DNA of 64,000 nt from Carallia brachiata (Eukaryota; Streptophyta; Magnoliopsida; Malpighiales; Rhizophoraceae), in contig JADCRB010000065.1 of NCBI GenBank assembly GCA_021464245.1, positions 2,497,204 through 2,561,203 on the forward strand, written 5' to 3'. Positions within the stretch are counted from its first letter, which is position 1. The number at the start of each line of letters is the position of its first letter. The notes beneath the pieces are model-generated. The model searched no databases. It was not told the DNA's origin and saw only the letters and a list, made by a program, of their open reading frames with translations. Made by a program: the position numbers and the translations under genes. Positions 46,499-57,433 of the stretch are shown piece after piece.

Positions 46499-48620
46499 GG
46501 ATAGCCTCAAAGGCATGATTTCAAAATTTCCCCTTTCCTTTTGGTGTGTTTTTTTTTTTTTTTTTTTGGGTTACAAAAAATTGCGAAGTATGGGTAGTGT
46601 ACCAAATTGCCACTTTGTTTTTAAGGATAGCGCGTATAAATATATACGATTGCAACATATTTTGCAATGAACTGTAAATTTAATTTCATCATTTGCTACT
46701 TCAATTACGAATTGACCTTTTGCAAGTCACACCATGCAAGTAGTGATTCCCCTTTTCTCTTTTTGTACAATTATTTGCACGAATTGGTTTAGAATCTATT
46801 TCTAGAAATGTATGATGTATTTTAAATTTTTCAGATTAAGTGGGTACTGATTTTTGCGCTTTTTTTGGTTCGTCTAGTTGCTTGAGTTGAGGAGGATGAA
46901 TTCAAGGGAGAGAGTTAAATTTTTCCTCTTGAAATTGGTAAGTTATCTTAGCTATATATGCTTGTGTTTTACTGATTGATATATACTGTATGATGGGGTC
47001 AATTCCTTCCTAGTTGCTAGCACAAAGTTTTCATATCATCATCATGATGTGATAACAGTGCCATTGATCCTAGATCGCCAACAGTTTTTCACTCACACGT
47101 GGAGATTTGATTTAATTTTCGTTTGTAAGAAGAATGACGAACTAGTTCAAATGAATTCCTAAGCTATTTAGGATCTAAGTACTTATCTTGTATTGTCTTG
47201 ATAAGAATTAAATCATGGATTTTTCGGGAGGTGATCCCTTGCTTTATCCCGAGACATAACTAAGCTAATTTCGGACTGGTATTTCTAATGAAAATCTGCT
47301 ATTCTGTTGCCAAAAAAAAAAAAAAAAGTGTCGTTTCAAAGGGTCTTTCATGTGCTCCTTTGTACTCGTATTAATGTATCAGATAATCGTGGGAAACTAG
47401 ACTAGTGTATCGAATAGATTGGAAGCAATTGGACTCCTCGGGGCCAATTCAGAAAAGCTAAGCGGATGTGGAATGCAGTTGGTATACGGCGATTTGGACT
47501 GTTAAATTATGAAAAGTATATGAAATTTGAAAAAATAAAAAATAGATAAACTGTCGAATACTGTTAAATTAACTGTTTGTCTTTCGCATTTCTATTTATA
47601 CGTGTCTGCATATTTTACCTCAGGCCAATTGTTGCAAGGAGAATGCTATTGCACATTTTTTATTATTCTTCTTCTCGTTGTGTATAGCGTCTGTTACTGG
47701 TGTTAATTTGTGAAGATGGTGTAACTACCGGCAAACCTCAGTTCTCCAAGGCTTTTGGACTTAAGATTTTATAGTGCAGATTGTCATTGTAACTTTCACT
47801 TTTTATCAAATTAAAATTTTGATTTACAAGTTAAAAGGACCAAAAAGGGGTCACCGCGTGACTTGTGAAGTGTTACATGTTGATCTTAGATGTTTGCCGT
47901 TTGTCAGTATTGAGAAATCATTATACTCAAAAGCTTAAATTATTGATTAAGACTCAAAAATGGATCATGTATTACATTCTTCTCGGTCAGGTTTAGTTCA
48001 TGCTTCATTTGTCCACTGTACGCTAGTCACTGCCGAAGCAATAAGGTGAAGTGAGAAACATACTGAATACATTTGACAAATCATAACAATTTTCCCGTGA
48101 GGACAGTTTTTAAGGCGTGTCTCTGCTGACCCATGTGCAAACCTGTTGCAATTTCGAATCAAGAAATAAAGCTTAGATACAAGAATACATAATTTCCATG
48201 CCCTGAATTTTTAAGAGAAAGAGGGAATGCGTACAGTGCTATGAGAAAGATGGGGCCATAGTGGCATTTCGCCACTCTCTGCAACTATTTTACCTTTCAG
48301 GGCTCCATCCTGGTCCTTCCGCTTCAATTTTGTAAACAACTTCCATGCCAGACAGCAGCTCTGCAAAACACGACATGATGATCATTAAACCATTGCAGGA
48401 CAACCAATGCCTTCATGTAAGTTTCGGAAAACATCAAAATGCGTCAGGATTGATAACTAAGGCATGTTCAATGCTAGTTGTCGCAAAATTCATGCATCTA
48501 ATGAATAGCTTAGCAGGTGCAGGCGTGCAGCAGCAAACTGTTCATGTCCATGTGCCAGCAAATTAGTTTGACTTGACTGATGTGACCCAAACAAAAAAAA
48601 AAATGATGCAATTTAGGACC
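46499..48620. other. ELF4 3' flank, no other gene
   Basis: T-run at about 46546-46567 and ordinary AT-rich sequence beyond. An A-run near 47311-47327 after a GTTGCC... string may be a retroposon tail. A 73-codon ORF at 48345-48566 has no recognisable family. No RNA gene was seen. Confidence 0.4.
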
Positions 48621-48625
48621 TTTAC

Positions 48626-48681
48626 GCGCTATTTGGATTCTAAGAATTTAGTAGCGCTATTTGGATTCTAAGAATTTAGTA
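48626..48681. repeat. 28-bp perfect tandem duplication
   Basis: Two adjacent identical units begin GCGCTATTTGGATTCTAAG (48626-48653 and 48654-48681). Confidence 0.95.
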
Positions 48682-50719
48682 GGGAAAAAAGTAACGACAA
48701 AAAAAAATAATTTGATAAGAAAATTATTAGAAAGAAAAGTAAATTAATTTGTTATTTAAATACATAATAATTATGTGGAAAATAAAATAATTAAAAAGTA
48801 AATTTATATGTTTAGCTTGTATGAAAAAATTATAAAAAAGATAATTATATGTGAAATTACTATACTATTCTTGTTGACTTGAATTATTCCCATTTGTTGT
48901 ACTATAGAAATTGGGTATTTAAGTAAATTCATTTTTTTTTTTAAAAATTTTTTAGTTCCACTTTATTGATCAATTTATTTTTTTTTTTCACTTTTTTTAA
49001 TTGATTTGACAGCTTGTTCTTTACAGCTTGTCCTTTCACGTTCCTAAACATAAAAAAAGAAATCATTTACTCTTTTTTTTTATTCTAACTGCAAAACAAA
49101 CACAGTATTAGAATCTTAATCCATGAAACTACTGCTTCATAATACAAGCATGCTAAAGAATTCGGAAAGGCCCCATAGAACAAAGCATTAGGCTTTTAGG
49201 AGAAAAAATGCACCAGCTTAACTTCACGGTCGCAGTGAAGAACTGTGATCCATTGGTGTCTAGCCCAACTTCGCCGTTGACAGCAGTCCTTTCTCAAAGA
49301 TAGAACAGATTATTGAGATTCCAATCATTGATCTGTGAGCCTGGGGTTCACATCGCTTCCAAACCAGCTATCATCATGTATTATTGCTGGAACTAGATAC
49401 ACATTAAAGACTACCATTTTACCAACCTCAGTGTCCTTTAGGTTGAAGTGCGGGCTTTGTTTTGGCAGTAAAGTCACTTCTTTGTAACCTATAATTCAGA
49501 GGTTCAAGTAATAGAAACAGTCACTCTACGAAAACGAGTATACGGTTACAACATTTGATTCTTTTCCAGCATAAGATGAGACTCTCATGCGACCAGTTGC
49601 TTTCTTTTTTCCTTACTTGCCACCTGGATGTAAGAATTTATGAACATAATTACAATCCCATTGGAATATATATACATTCAACGCAGGCAACTGTGAGAGT
49701 TTAGGTCGTTTGATCAATGAAACAGGAAAAATTCTGAATGCAGGAACAATAAGATAACAAATCAAAAAAAAAAAATCTGAATCGCTTAGTCTATCCGAAA
49801 AGGAGAATTATACTATTGGGTTTGCCACCGGTCTCAATTTCAATGTAAACATTGTGGATCAGTAATTGCATGTCCTCGTCCAATTTTTTTTTTCCCTGGC
49901 GATATAAAATCATACACTTTAGTAACAAACGCCCGCATACCTAAGGACAAGGGAAACAAGAAGAAGAAGAAGAAGTTCCCAATTAAACAAATAGTGTAAC
50001 CTCAATGAGTTTGTTACTGACAACCCACGGCTCCGGTGAGGCTCCGGCATGATCGCCTAATCGATTCTGATGCCAAATGGGCATGTGAAATAAAGACAGA
50101 AAGAGAGACAACTGCGTAGAAACCATTAAATTAAACTGCCATTTGGAACAACCACAACAAAAAATATATAAAATTGAAAAAGGAAAAAAAACAGAGAAGA
50201 AGAAGAAGAAGAAGGCTATCGTGTATGGATAGATAGCTGGATAAAAGCCAGGGTTCCCAGTAGAAGAAGAATCCTCAAGAAGGCAATTGAATGAATTAGT
50301 TTAGGCGTTTCCATTTTTCATTTTGTAGCAAAACACCATGGTTTGGTTGGGCTCTTATTCCTATAATAAGTTTTAATTGACTTACATAATAAGTAATGAA
50401 CAAAAAACTGTTAAAGCCAAATCAAATTATCTTGTAAATCAGAGCAAACTATATAACTACATAACAACAACACGGTCCCATATAACTACATCTTTCAGCT
50501 TTATAACTGCCTCCACGATCCTCTCAGCCTCCAGAAGGTGCGGTCGATGTCCTCCTGATGCAACACCGGGAAGTATTATGGACACCAAACAATAAAGCTG
50601 AAGCTGATGATGTGGTGAGCAGAGGGATGACACTTTATATTTGTTAAAATTGGATTCCAAGCTGTTAGTTTAACTATATATTGTCAAAATTATGTGAGAA
50701 AACCTGATTATTTAATGCA
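48682..50719. other. no recognised gene apart from a small cyclophilin-like fragment
   Basis: AT-rich up to 49080, more balanced after. Short AAG and AGA repeats occur at 49961-49977 and 50191-50213. A 67-codon minus ORF at 50457-50660 has no motif I can name. The 5' half of the PLC duplicate would be expected here if present; I found no PLC exons before 50721. Confidence 0.4.
49213..49281 (-). pseudogene. cyclophilin-like exon fragment
   Basis: Minus-strand translation gives VNGEVGLDTNGSQFFTATVK then LSW. DTNGSQFF is the highly conserved cyclophilin active-site-region motif (family form N/DTNGSQFFI.T), and T.K.SW follows as in plant cyclophilins. It is bounded by AG on the left (CTAG before ACACC) and a GT at the Trp codon, so it could be a single exon. 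I could not find the rest of the domain on either side, and the usual FFI is FFT here. Probably a relic; 23 residues are few. Confidence 0.4.
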
Positions 50720-50720
50720 G

Positions 50721-51791
50721 AAAGGTCCACATCAGGAGGTGTTTGATCCTAAAAACGAATTGTTGGTGAAGACAACATTAAAGTGAGCTTATTCTAAAAT
50801 ACACAACAAATTTGGCTTGCCAATGACCTTTTCTTAGAATTCCCTATCAGTTACAGTTAAAAAAGTATATAGGCGATGGATGGCGCCTGGATTTTAGGCA
50901 CACCCACTGTGACACATATTCCCCTCCTGACTTTTACGCAAAGGTAATTTGGAATTTTCCATGGATTTTCATAACTTGAATTAGTAAAGTTATCCTGCTA
51001 AATGACCTGATGATATATTAAACCAGTTCGGAAAACTTGGAGCATTCTGAGGAAATTGCTTATGTGTTTTGCCGAACCTGCCCTGGTTTTCATATATCCA
51101 ACTACAGAGTTTGCACTCATGGGTTTTTTCACCGAGGCCCAGAGAAATGGCTAAGCTCTATTCCATTCCATTCCATGCTTATTGATTGCAGCTATTCAAG
51201 TGATCATTACAAGTTATTGAAAGCAATGAATGAGTAGCCTTCTTCACTCCACGCTAGCTGAAGAAATTGCCAAACTCAATCACAGTAAATTGACACCTAA
51301 TTTCTTGTCATCAAGACAACTTCAAATGCTGATGAATTAATGTCAATAGATATCAACACAACTTGGTTGCTATGGCTAGTTGGAATTTAGGAGTTAATAC
51401 GTTGTTATTTTGTTACGAAGTGGCATCTGGACTTGTATTATAAGGTTGCTGAAACTAGCAGATGTAATGCAAGTGCCTAATAATGAATCGTCGACAGGTT
51501 CACATTGTCGGGGTACCAGCTGATGCTGCCAAGAAGAAAACGAAGATAACACGTGGACAATTTGTCTCCAACTTGGGACCAGGAATTGACATTCCCCTTG
51601 ACCGTTCCCGAGCTGGCTTTGCTTTGGATTGAAGTGCTAGAATGTGACATGTCTGAGAAAGATGACTATGGTGGGCAAACACGTCTGCCCATTTCGCAGC
51701 TAAGACCAAGGTTCTGGTCAGTGCCCCATTACAATAAGAATGGAGAGAACTCAATCACTTAAGGCTTCTAGTTTGGTTTGAGTTCGTGTAA
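50721..51791 (+). pseudogene. 5'-truncated duplicate of the phospholipase C gene (exons 7-9)
   Basis: Three blocks match the last exons of the intact PLC downstream. 50721-50782 gives KGPHQEVFDPKNELLVKTTL (end of exon 7). 50857-50943 (87 bp, the same length as the real exon 8) gives LKKYIGDGWRLDFRHTHCDT and YSPPDFYAK. 51498-51791 (294 bp, the same length as real exon 9) gives VGVPADAAKKKTKI, then in a shifted frame [20 protein letters not shown] and DMSEKDDYGGQTRLP, ending FEFV-stop. Lesions: a missing G at the exon 7 donor, a +1 insertion near 51555, and a compensating -1 deletion near 51750. The Y-domain start, X domain and EF-hand region are absent. It could give at most a C2-domain fragment, so it is not an active enzyme. 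Confidence 0.88.
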
Positions 51792-54700
51792 TCTATAAGA
51801 TTTCATACATCCAGAGAACATTCTCCGGTCCCTACATGGAACCTTGCAACGTAGAGCAGTAAATTGCCCCGGGTTAGCAAAGCTATGAGGGGGAATGTTG
51901 CAAGGAACTGCATTAGTCCCTTAACGCGGACATTACAGCTGTTACGGAAGTAAGGCCTTTGTCCTGATGATGGTTGACTGTTAGAGGTTTAACCCATGGC
52001 AATCTTAGGACAAGGGAAAAACTGATGCGTAGAAAAGCAAAAGCAGTAACAAAGTAGACGGGAAAACCTTAGGCAACTGTGAAAGTACGGTGACTTGAAA
52101 AACGTATTGGATATGAAAAAAAAAAAAAAATTGACAAACTGATAAATATTCATTAGATTAATTGTATATTTTTTACATATTTTATTAAATATATTTATGT
52201 AATCTTACTCTTAAGTGAAATCCGGTCATTAAATATTAATGAATTAACTGTGTACCTATCATGTAACTTATTAAATTATAATTGTAAAAATCGGACTTGA
52301 CCGGCTAGTCCGATCGGCTAAACCAGTGACCGGCCAAAAGTCCGGTCCTATTCAGGGCTAATTTTTCACAAAAGTCGAACCAATTAAAATCAATTAAGAA
52401 TTAATCAAAACTGATAAAAATAAGATCGGTCCAATTAGTCTAAACTAAAATAAAAATTCATAAATTATAATTTGACTTCAAATCTTATTTAAATTGTAAT
52501 TTGAGATTTAAATTTAATTAAAATTTTTAATGTAATCTTAAATTTATCAAAACTTTTAATTTATTCTTTAAAAAAATTAATATTTAATTACTGTTTATAA
52601 GTATTTTTTTTAATTACTTTATACATATATATTATTAAATACTGATTTAAATATCGATTCAATTAGATCAGCCGGTTGTATGTTAAACTATTAATATTTT
52701 TAATTTATAATCAATCTAATTCTAACAACTTTATATTAAACATATCTACATAATTTTTCTAAAAAAAATAAAAACCCAACTAACACCAACGATGCATTAA
52801 TTATGTTGATTTTCCGAGCCATCGTGCTGCAGAGCTTCCAGCTAACTGTAAAAATACGGAAGCAAATTATTCATGGACGATGGGGTTTGGAAGCACCCAT
52901 GGACATGGGTGAATGCAATTGGTCGCCAACAAATTTTTTTTACCAATTTTTTTTTTTATTAATTGGCACAGGCCCGAAATCTTCAATTTCGATATTGAAT
53001 ATAGTATCAATTTAGCTATAGTTTTGGAAGATTTTCAGCATTGCATGTGGAAACTAGCAAATTTAATAATTAATTGGAAACCTCCTGTATTATAATATAT
53101 TTTTTTACATGATAAATTAAGATTATAAAGATCATGAAGATTTTGATTGTATTTAGTATTGATCATCGTAATTTGTTGTAAAATAGTCAAATTTAGAGGG
53201 AAAAAAATTAATAATGTGTTTATCAGCGTTTGCATGAAAAAGTGTCCAGGTCGTGTGGCACAAAAATGAAGGTCATTTATGGTTTTCTTTTTTTTTTTTT
53301 TTTTTTTTTGTTGAGAAAGTCAGTTATCATTTATGCTGGTTGAAGATGACGAAAATTAAAAAAAAAAAAATGGAAGAAGAAAGAGAGAGAAGGAAAGAAA
53401 GGAAAAGGCAATGGCTGGTATTATCCCAGGACTACAGCTATTCTTGTCATTGCTACGCCAAGCTATGATTTTTGTGGAACGATTTCTAATTTGGTGAAAA
53501 AAAAAGGTATGTCATTTTTTTTAGGTTAAATGCATTAAACTTACACGTAGTTTGCTTGTTTTTTTATTTTAGCCTGCAATTGTAATTTAAACATGAAATT
53601 TTCTTGTAATTTGTAATTTTGACAAATTTTGCCTCACAAGACTTTATGGAACCTTTCCTGCTTTGTGATATTTGAAACAGGACATGTAGTGCACCACAAT
53701 TGACTCTCCAATCTTCAGGTGACAGCATATTAGACCAATCTAAGAAATGATACACCCAACACGTAGAAATTGCATAAGAACAGCATTCACACAATTAAGT
53801 CTGGGGGAAATTCAGACCATCTCCATGCCATCATATATGTCCTTCCTAAGGCAGTTTGATTATAGGCAAAAATACAGACATTGTATCCATCAAGAACAGA
53901 TCGAATTAATGGTTGGGTGTCAGCAAATACCTCCTCTGCCAGTATATAGCATCAACAAAGTATAAGACATATTCTTTCTTCTGATAAAAGTGGTTTGCAA
54001 CGGAAGAACACATGAAAAACTAAACAAAGCAGAAAAAACGAGAAAAATATTTTTAAAAATCCACATTCGCCGTTACTCTTGACAAAGCACACAAAGGTAA
54101 CCTTGAGTAGCTGTTGGACCAAAACCTGTTGATGGATTTAACAAAATTATTATTAGGGAATAAGTTATCAAAATTAAAAATCACAAAGAAATTTAAAGTC
54201 TTAATTAAAAATACAGGAAGATAAGATGCAAAACAAGCAAATTACAGTAGTTTAATGCATTTTCTAACCACCCTTTTTTTTTTCTTTTTTTGCTAATTGC
54301 ATATTATTGGATGTGGTGACGTTCGGCCAAATTGAGGGAATACTCTTTCCCTTCTTGTGCAACAACTATTTTTTGCAGTATCAAATGATCTTAAGCGAAC
54401 AATTTGTCGCATTTATTAAATGATTCATAAGATGGGTCCAGCTAATAATGTTAAAGGGTGGTGGCCGGGAACCCACTTGAGCTTATCCCTTTATGCAAGG
54501 TGTTAAGTCTGTTGACAGACGAACTCGTAGCCTTGCAAGATGTGGGACAGAAGGACCTCCGATATTCATTGTGTTTTCAATTCCAAATTCCAATCCTACA
54601 CCCCAAAAAAAAATGTCTGGTAAAATAAAAAAAGATATGAAATATGAGTTAACACAAATGATACTTCATTTAAAAAAATTACATCCGTTTCCAAATGATC

Positions 54701-55667
54701 CAAGATTTTCTAAAAATTATCATTCGCAGACAACTTTTCCCGGCGACCAAATTCATTCATTTTGTTGTAAAGCATAATCATAAGGAGCTAAAAGGAAGAC
54801 CAAAATCTCAGATTTTTGTAAAAATCTAATTTCAATTTTTTTTTCTATAATTTTTAAAATCGATTCAGATTCTGACCTTAAAAGGTCCAGTTTGTTGAAT
54901 TGTTAATCTACCACTAAGACAATAATTGAAGCGACATGTTAATTTAAAAATAGTAATTAATATTTTATGTTATTATAAAATAGATAAAAATATTATTAAA
55001 ATAAAATTTAAGTTACAAATAATTTTAATGAAATAATACAATCAAATATTGTACCAAAAAAATACAATCAAATACACTTATTCATTTTTAAAAAAAATAT
55101 TTAGCAAAAACTCAATTCAGAATGAACAAATATATTTGGTTGATTCAATATTTTATTTAGTCTGTTAACAAAGTCAGACTGGACCAATGATCAATTGACT
55201 GATTTTCTAATATGACTATTAGTATCACAATGCTGTTTAATTTTAAATAATAATAAAATAGTTATATAATTTATTTAATAATATTTAATAATTTATTTAT
55301 TTTTTTAAAATTTTAATAATCGAACAAATTATATTATTTTACCATTACTTAAATATTACCATATACTAGCTATTTTTTATTTTCAAAACTATGATTTTTT
55401 TTTTCTTACAGCAGAACCCTTAATTGAGCCCTTAGTGGTCCAGTGAACAGCGAGATTAGGTTACAAGGAATTGAATGCCCCTTTTTTTTTCCTTATCTTT
55501 TTTTAATTCTTTCTTCTTCCTTTTTGTGGTTAGTTCCGTTATGATGATTCAAAGAATTTATTGAACTTTAAAGAGAGCACGCGGCTTTCCAATTCCCTGT
55601 TAGTGTTTGATGTACGGCAGGTCTAAAACTTCCCTAGTGAAAAAAGGAAAAAATATTTTCCCAATAT
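51792..55667. other. no recognised gene between PLC copies
   Basis: 52265-52700 has GACCGGCTAGTCCGATCGG, GACCGGCCAAAAGTCCGG and GCCGGTTG motifs and is probably a non-autonomous DNA transposon whose ends I could not fix. 53290-53309 is a T-run. 55240-55380 is an A/T block shared with the ELF4 upstream region. ORFs of 60-94 codons here lack family motifs. Confidence 0.4.
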
Positions 55668-55678
55668 ATTATCCATCT

Positions 55679-56169
55679 GGGATAAGCCGATTGCAAGATA
55701 TAAACTTTCATAATTTTTTTATTCGAGGCTAAACATTTTTATTTTTAATTTGAGTCCTAAATTGTTTATTTTTATCTTATCCAAGTACTTTTGAGGATAG
55801 TATTAGATCAAACCATTAAGTATTTTGTTAATCAAACAAAAATCGTATTAAAACACCAAAATACACCCAAAAAAATGTAGAAATATAGGTCTAACAACAA
55901 CCAAATGCAACATGCATAACTTTTTTGTTTTCGGTTTTATTTGATTGTATTTAGACCCATATTTCTCCATTTTTTTGAATGTATTTTGGTATTGTAATGC
56001 AGTTTCTGTTCGGTCAATAAAATACTTAACAATTTGAGTTAATTTTATTCATAAAAAGATTGAGACAAAATAAAAAGCAAAGATTTATGATTCAAATAAA
56101 AAATAAAAACAATTTAATCCTCAAATAAAAAAAATTGTAAAAGTTTAGACCTTGCAAAAGACTTATCGC
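55679..56169. mobile_element. Mutator-like foldback MITE, 491 bp
   Basis: Almost the whole element is one inverted repeat of two arms of about 240 bp. The left end is GGGATAAGCCGATTGCAAG and the right end, reversed, is GCGATAAGTCTTTTGCAAG. ACCAAAATACACCCAAAAAAATG in the left arm has its complement CATTTTTTTGAATGTATTTTGGT in the right. The 11-mer ATTATCCATCT lies directly outside each end (55668-55678 and 56170-56180). Long terminal inverted repeats with a 9-11 bp target duplication are typical of Mutator-like elements. No coding capacity. Confidence 0.85.
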
Positions 56170-56180
56170 ATTATCCATCT

Positions 56181-57330
56181 AGACTTTAACTTTTATTAAA
56201 GAAAAAAGATAAATAATCACTAGGTATAACCAGAATCTAATTAAAATAACATAATTATAATATCATTTTGAGTTTTATGTAAATAAAAAAAATATATGTA
56301 AAACTTAAAACAATATTAAAGTAATATCATTCTAATTAAATCATCTCTTTACTTAAATCTATAATTCCACGAAGCATTGGAAAGAGGCAACAAAGTGTCT
56401 AAGTGTCTTCCCTGATTGCTGCAAATGATTTTTTTTTTTTCTTCATTCTAAAAACCATGGTCTAGTTTAATCCAAAAAAACAAAAACCATATTCTAGGAC
56501 CACCTACGTAGTGCAACTCGCTATCCAATCTAATGTTAGGAAAGAGGCGAAAGATTTGATACTAATTTTTCTAAATTTTTCATCCCAAACTACAGCCTTC
56601 TTTCGAAAAAAATAATAATAATTTTATAATAATAACAAAATTATATGAATTAAATTATCAAATTTATAAAAACAGACACAAATATCGGTTGATGAAAATA
56701 AGCACGTAGTCTTGCTCTTTGTCGACGAATACTTTACTGAAAGAAAACCCATCAAATCATGTCACGATCGAAGTCGGACTGCATTATTAACGCATCAATT
56801 AGCTCAAAAAAAGAAAGAAGAGACATCAATTTACTGGTTCCATTTTTTTTTTTTTTTTTTTTTTTTGTCGTGATTTCGTGTGCCAAAATAACAAACAAAT
56901 AAACTAAAGCCACGTTTCCTTTGCAAATTTAATACGAGCATCATTACAATATTATAATATTAAAAAAATTTGTGTTTAAAATTTTATTTATATATAATTA
57001 AATTTTAATTTTTTATAATTATTATAGTATGTTCTTAATAAAAATAATAAAATATATTTTTTATCATAAAAAAATATTATAATAATTATAAAAATCAAAG
57101 CATCGTTACATTAGACAACTTCGAATATAAAATTCTAGTGCCGTCCATTTTCCATTTAATACTGGACCCCCAAAAAACAAAGGTCGGTTGTCTCGCCAAC
57201 TTTTCTGGGGATATTTATCGCAGGTTCCTCAGTTCTCTTACCTCTCTCACCCATAAGATATCCTACCGTCGGTCCATCGCTGTCGCTGCCCAAACTCCGA
57301 CGACGACTAACCTTAAACTGTAACAAACGG
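56181..57330. other. upstream region of the phospholipase C gene
   Basis: AT-rich with a T-run at about 56845-56866. The last 200 bp become GC-balanced and pyrimidine-rich, consistent with a promoter and 5' leader. I see no reliable TATA box. Confidence 0.4.
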
Positions 57331-57332
57331 CA

Positions 57333-57370
<38 letters not shown>

Positions 57371-57373
57371 TCT
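57333..57373. repeat. (TC)n microsatellite in the PLC 5' leader
   Basis: About 20 TC repeats with two TG interruptions, ending 60 bp before the PLC start codon. Confidence 0.9.
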
Positions 57374-57433
57374 GTGTCCAGGACAAAGTTTAACATTTCC
57401 TCCTCTTACTGTCTCTCAAGATTTTTCTTTCCA

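Noticed and set aside
46100..46516. 138-codon minus-strand ORF
   Set aside because: Antisense shadow of ELF4; it has no family motifs, while the plus strand matches the ELF4 domain end to end.
57374..57433. Upstream in-frame extension of PLC
   Set aside because: It begins at TTG and its sequence has no family similarity. The ATG at 57434 gives the canonical [12 protein letters not shown] start.
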